Below are positions 59,461-64,000 of a stretch of 64,000 nt of DNA, in pieces. Source of the DNA: Devosia lacusdianchii. Lineage in GTDB: Bacteria > Pseudomonadota > Alphaproteobacteria > Rhizobiales > Devosiaceae. The position numbers and the translations under genes were made by a program. The first letter of the stretch is position 1, and every line of letters starts with the position of its first letter. Location: contig NZ_CP092483.1 in NCBI RefSeq assembly GCF_022429625.1, positions 2,356,001 to 2,420,000 of the forward strand. Reading direction: 5' to 3'. A model generated the notes under the pieces. It made no database searches. It was not told the origin of the DNA and worked only from the letters and a program-made list of their open reading frames with translations.

Positions 59461-59717
59461 CCGTGACGCCGCCGGCCTGTGTTCAAATTCTACCAGCGAC
59501 CAATTTTGAACGCATGCCGGTGACGCCTGCTACATGATGAGTCTGGTCGAAAACGACCGACACAGCTGCCACGCAGGCCAAAGAAACGTCAGCGACACTG
59601 ACGTTCAAAATTGCAGGACCAGGGACGGTTCGTCTCAACCATCGGGCTCTGGCAGAAAAAGCATCCATCCATACTGGATGCACAAGCAAGGGTCCGAAAA
59701 GGACCGCGGGGAGGACT
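59461..59717 (+). promoter_or_regulatory. Upstream region of the epimerase-importer operon
   Basis: This 257-nt gap holds the second AraC site (59480-59516) with a perfect inverted repeat GTTCAAA/TTTGAAC. It also has a further half-site CGTTCAAAATTG at 59602-59613, the exact reverse complement of CAATTTTGAACG at 59501-59512. TTGAAC (59506-59511) is followed by TACATG at about 19 nt. No gene is seen. Confidence 0.55.
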
Positions 59718-60568
59718 ATGCAGGTCGGCATCAATTTGCTGTGTCTCAGCGGGTTTATCGAAGAGCAGCACCTGGGTCAGATCAGGCGCCTCAAGGAACT
59801 CGGCTATGATGGTGTCGAAGTTCCGGTGCTGCGCGGCGGCACCGATCACTATGCCTGGCTGGGCCGGGAACTCGACAAGATCGGCATGCGCCGCACGTCG
59901 ACATCGGTCATTCCATCGAGCCAGGCGAGCCCTGTTAGCAGCGACCCCGAGGTCCGCGCCGCCGGCCGCAAGCATCTCGACTGGGCAATGGACTGCGCTA
60001 TCGCTCTCGGCGTGGAGAGCCTGGGCGGGCCGTTCCACGCGCCGATTGGTCATTTCACCGGATCCGGCCCAACCGAAGATGAGCTGCGCTACGGCGCCGA
60101 GGCGCATAACGCCATGGCCGAACGCGCCAACGCCAACGGAATTTTCCTGAGCCTCGAGCACCTCAACCGCTTCGAGACCTACTTCCTCAACACGATGGAA
60201 CAGGCACGGGCCTACGTGGACCGGGTGGATCACCCCGCCTTCCGCATCATGTACGACACGTTCCACGCCAATATCGAGGAACAGAACCAGCCGCGCGCTA
60301 TTGCGACGCTGGGAGACGGTCTCGGCATCCTGCACATCTCCGAGAACGACCGCGGCATTCCGGGTCGGGGTCACATCAACTTTGCCGAGGTCTTCGCTGC
60401 GGTCCGCAAGACAGGCTTTGACGGCTGGGTGACGCTGGAGGCCTTCGGCGCCGGGTTGCCTGAACTGGCGGCAGCGACGCGCGTATGGCGGCCGCTTTTC
60501 CCCGATTTCGAGACGCTGTTCGCCGAGTCCATCAGCTTCATGCGGCGCGGCTGGGCGGAGGCGGCCCC

Positions 60569-60572
<4 letters not shown>
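59718..60572 (+). CDS. D-tagatose/D-psicose 3-epimerase family protein
   Basis: The 284-residue TIM-barrel protein begins MQVGINLLCLSGFIEEQHLGQ behind GGGGAGGACT. The metal site fits the ketose 3-epimerase family: E in SLEHLNRFETYF, D in MYDTFHANIEE, H in LHISENDRGIPGRGHI and E in TLEAFG. The NRFET element is typical of the psicose/tagatose epimerases and their relatives acting on 3-keto sugars. It overlaps the importer ATPase gene by 4 nt, tying it to sugar uptake. Substrate not determined. Confidence 0.9.
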
Positions 60573-62076
<1,504 letters not shown>

Positions 62077-62080
<4 letters not shown>

Positions 62081-63060
62081 CCGATGTCGGCCTCAATCCA
62101 CCACGCTTCACCTTCCGTTTCGAACGCTGGGCCCCTGCTCTGCTGCTGGGCATCGCGCTGCTGATCTATATCGGGATCGCCATCGGCACCGGACAAACGC
62201 AATATCTCACCTTCGACAATCTGATCTCGATCCTAGGGCGCTCGATCGCGTTGGGCATTACGGCGGTCGGGCAGACCTTCGCCATCCTCGTCGCCTCGAT
62301 TGACCTGTCGGTGGCGAGCCTGATCTCGGCCTCCGCCGTGGTCACGTCGGTGGTGATGAATGGCAATCCGGCCATGATGCTGCCCGCGGTAGCAGCGGTG
62401 CTGGCCCTGGGGCTCGTGGTCGGAATTATCAACGGCGTACTGATTGCACGGTTTGAGGTGAACCCACTGATCGCCACGCTGGGCATGAGCCTGATCATCC
62501 AGGGGTGTCTCTCGGCTTTCGTCTCCAACTTCGCTGGGGCGGTGGCGCCGGAGTTCCAGATCTTCGCCTATGGCACGCTGGGCAGCATTCCCTTCAGCCT
62601 GGTTTTCCTGCTGGCGCTGGCGGTCGCGGCTTGGTTCGTGCTGCGCTTTACGCGCTTCGGTTCGGATGTCTATTCCGTCGGCGGCAACAAGGATGCGGCG
62701 CGGGTCGCGGGCATCAAAACCAGCCGCGTCATAATCGGTGCGCATGTGGTCTGCAGCCTCTGCGCTGCAGTCGCCGGGCTCTATCTGGCCAGCCGGCTGC
62801 GCTCCGGCGCACCATGGATCGGCAGCGACGGCGTCTATGACCTTGAATCCATCGCGGTGGTCGTCATCGGCGGCACAATTCTGGCCGGCGGCCGGGGTGG
62901 CATCTGGGGCACGCTGGCGGGCGTAATGATCTTCTCGCTCATCGACTCCAGCTTCAACCTGGCTGGCGTCGATGCCTTCGCCAAGCAGGTGCTGCGCGGC
63001 ATCATCATCGTTGTGGCCGTCGCCTTCTACACGGTGCGCTCCAGGAGGCTGGTCGCATGA
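62077..63060 (+). CDS. Sugar ABC importer permease (RbsC-like)
   Basis: The 327-residue permease starts within the ATPase stop (ATGA). It has about eight to ten hydrophobic segments and the family pattern LGITAVGQTFAILVASIDLSVASLI, VNPLIATLGMSLIIQG, YSVGGNKDAARVAGIKTSRV and VVIGGTILAGGRGGIWGTLAGVM. It imports a pentose, hexose or similar polyol with its partner. It overlaps the next permease by 4 nt. Confidence 0.93.
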
Positions 63061-64000
63061 CCGACAACACCTTGCCCCACGCCGAGCGCAAGAAGCGCCA
63101 GCTGCCGCAGATCAACCCGGTCTATTTCGTGCTGGCGGCGCTGATCGTCGCCATCATCCTGCAGAACCCGGCCTTCGTGGAGCCGCAGGGCTACATGAAC
63201 TTCGTCAAGCGGGCCGCGCCGCTGGCCATCCTGGCGGCGGGACAGCTCTACGTCATCGTCTCGGGCGGGTTCGACCTTTCCGTCGGCTCGGTGATCACTC
63301 TGGTGGTCGTCGGCTCGTCGATGCTACTCAACAACGACCCCAATGCCACCTGGTGGGTCATCGCGGTGATGTTCGGCATCGGCGCGGGCGTCGGACTGAT
63401 CAACGGCATGGTCGTCTGCTACCTCAAGGTGCCGTCGCTGATCGCCACGCTCGGTATGATGATCACGCTCAATGGCGTGGCCTTCATGTGGTCCGGCGGA
63501 TCGCCGCGCGGCTACCTGACGGATAGCTTCCGCTTCTTTGGACGCTTCAACTTCACCGACCTGCCAATCATCAAGATATTCCCGGTCGCGATCATCGTGC
63601 TGCTGGTGCTGGGCTTTGCGCTCTACTGGCTCATGCACCGCACCAATCTGGGCCGGATGATCCACGCCATCGGCGACAATCCGCGCGCCGCGAACCTCGC
63701 TGGCGTCCCGGTCAACCGGGTCCGCATCATCGCTTTTATCGTGTCATCGCTGAGCGCTGTGGCGACCGGCATCATGCTGGGCGGTTTCGCCGGCGTCTCG
63801 ACCGATGTCGGCACGGGCTACGAGCTGCAGGCCATCACGGCCGCCGTGCTGGGCGGGGCGCAATTGCTCGGCGGGCGCGGCTCGGTACCGGCGACGATTG
63901 CCGGTGCACTGACGCTGACGGCCATTTTCACTCTGCTCAATTTCCTGGGGCTGCCACAGCCGGTGCGCCAGGTCGTGCAGGGACTCATTCTCATCGCCGC
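63057..64000 (+). CDS. Sugar ABC importer permease (RbsC-like), 3' partial
   Basis: The frame starts with an ATGA overlap with the previous permease and stays open to the window end, so the gene continues beyond it. The visible 314 residues show the RbsC pattern: AAGQLYVIVSGGFDLSVGSVITL, VPSLIATLGMMITLNG, AIGDNPRAANLAGVPVNRV and AAVLGGAQLLGGRGSVPATIAGAL. It is probably the second half of a heterodimeric channel. A periplasmic binding-protein gene may follow off-window. Confidence 0.92.
   Translation, partial: MTDNTLPHAERKKRQLPQINPVYFVLAALIVAIILQNPAFVEPQGYMNFVKRAAPLAILAAGQLYVIVSGGFDLSVGSVITLVVVGSSMLLNNDPNATWWVIAVMFGIGAGVGLINGMVVCYLKVPSLIATLGMMITLNGVAFMWSGGSPRGYLTDSFRFFGRFNFTDLPIIKIFPVAIIVLLVLGFALYWLMHRTNLGRMIHAIGDNPRAANLAGVPVNRVRIIAFIVSSLSAVATGIMLGGFAGVSTDVGTGYELQAITAAVLGGAQLLGGRGSVPATIAGALTLTAIFTLLNFLGLPQPVRQVVQGLILIA

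Overview
The window looks like chromosome from a GC-rich alphaproteobacterium, most likely of the order Hyphomicrobiales; a Devosia-like genome would fit. This is inferred from the style of the genes: many ABC importers, stacked short-chain dehydrogenases (SDRs), 4-nt ATGA overlaps, and a homogentisate cluster run by Lrp and MarR regulators. No rRNA or other marker gene is present to confirm it. I see no tRNA or rRNA gene, insertion sequence, integrase, CRISPR array or origin. No gap without a gene exceeds 300 bases; the longest are 59461-59717, 32327-32540 and 52313-52522.

Layout, 1-32.3 kb (catabolic and uptake modules). A branched-chain amino acid type importer ends at 2219 (a permease-ATPase fusion cut by the window edge, then LivF). 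A perfect hairpin follows. Two head-to-head operons come next: on the minus strand IclR regulator, Tm-1/UPF0261 protein, HAD hydrolase and class III aminotransferase; on the plus strand aldehyde dehydrogenase, a second class III aminotransferase and two SDRs. An aldehyde dehydrogenase plus GMC oxidoreductase pair lies between two AraC regulators. A minus-strand SDR, MoaF-like, SnoaL-like operon follows, then an amidohydrolase. A peptide-type ABC importer with a DppC-DppD fusion is followed on the same strand by TetR, an alpha/beta hydrolase and a methyltransferase. An SDR, alcohol dehydrogenase, aldo/keto reductase, esterase operon runs divergently from a paralogous aldo/keto reductase. The substrates of these modules cannot be read from the sequence.

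32.5-42.4 kb (recognisable metabolism). Phenylalanine hydroxylase, a Rieske protein, HPPD, maleylacetoacetate isomerase, fumarylacetoacetase and homogentisate dioxygenase cover phenylalanine to fumarate plus acetoacetate, except the tyrosine aminotransferase step. Lrp-type and MarR-type regulators are divergently placed, each next to candidate operator repeats. A compact panB-coaBC-panC operon for pantothenate and CoA follows.

42.4-46.3 kb (the most unusual part). An ECF sigma factor and a membrane anti-sigma factor lie beside a secreted subtilisin-like protease with an acidic low-complexity linker, an uncharacterised protein, and a small secreted protein ending in 14 SSSN repeats and an acidic tail. 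Four start regions (sigma, protease, unknown protein, SSSN protein) carry the same promoter-like signal: GAATAA, exactly 13 nt, then a CGT-containing hexamer. This suggests one sigma-controlled regulon not dedicated to a named function.

46.3-64 kb. A type II 3-hydroxyacyl-CoA dehydrogenase-like SDR is followed by a sulfonate operon (ssuABC, SsuD and a DszA/NtaA-type monooxygenase), a siderophore-type ABC importer with two tandem substrate-binding proteins on the opposite strand, and an AraC-regulated sugar operon of two isomerase/epimerase proteins plus an RbsA/RbsC/RbsC-type importer whose last permease runs off the window.
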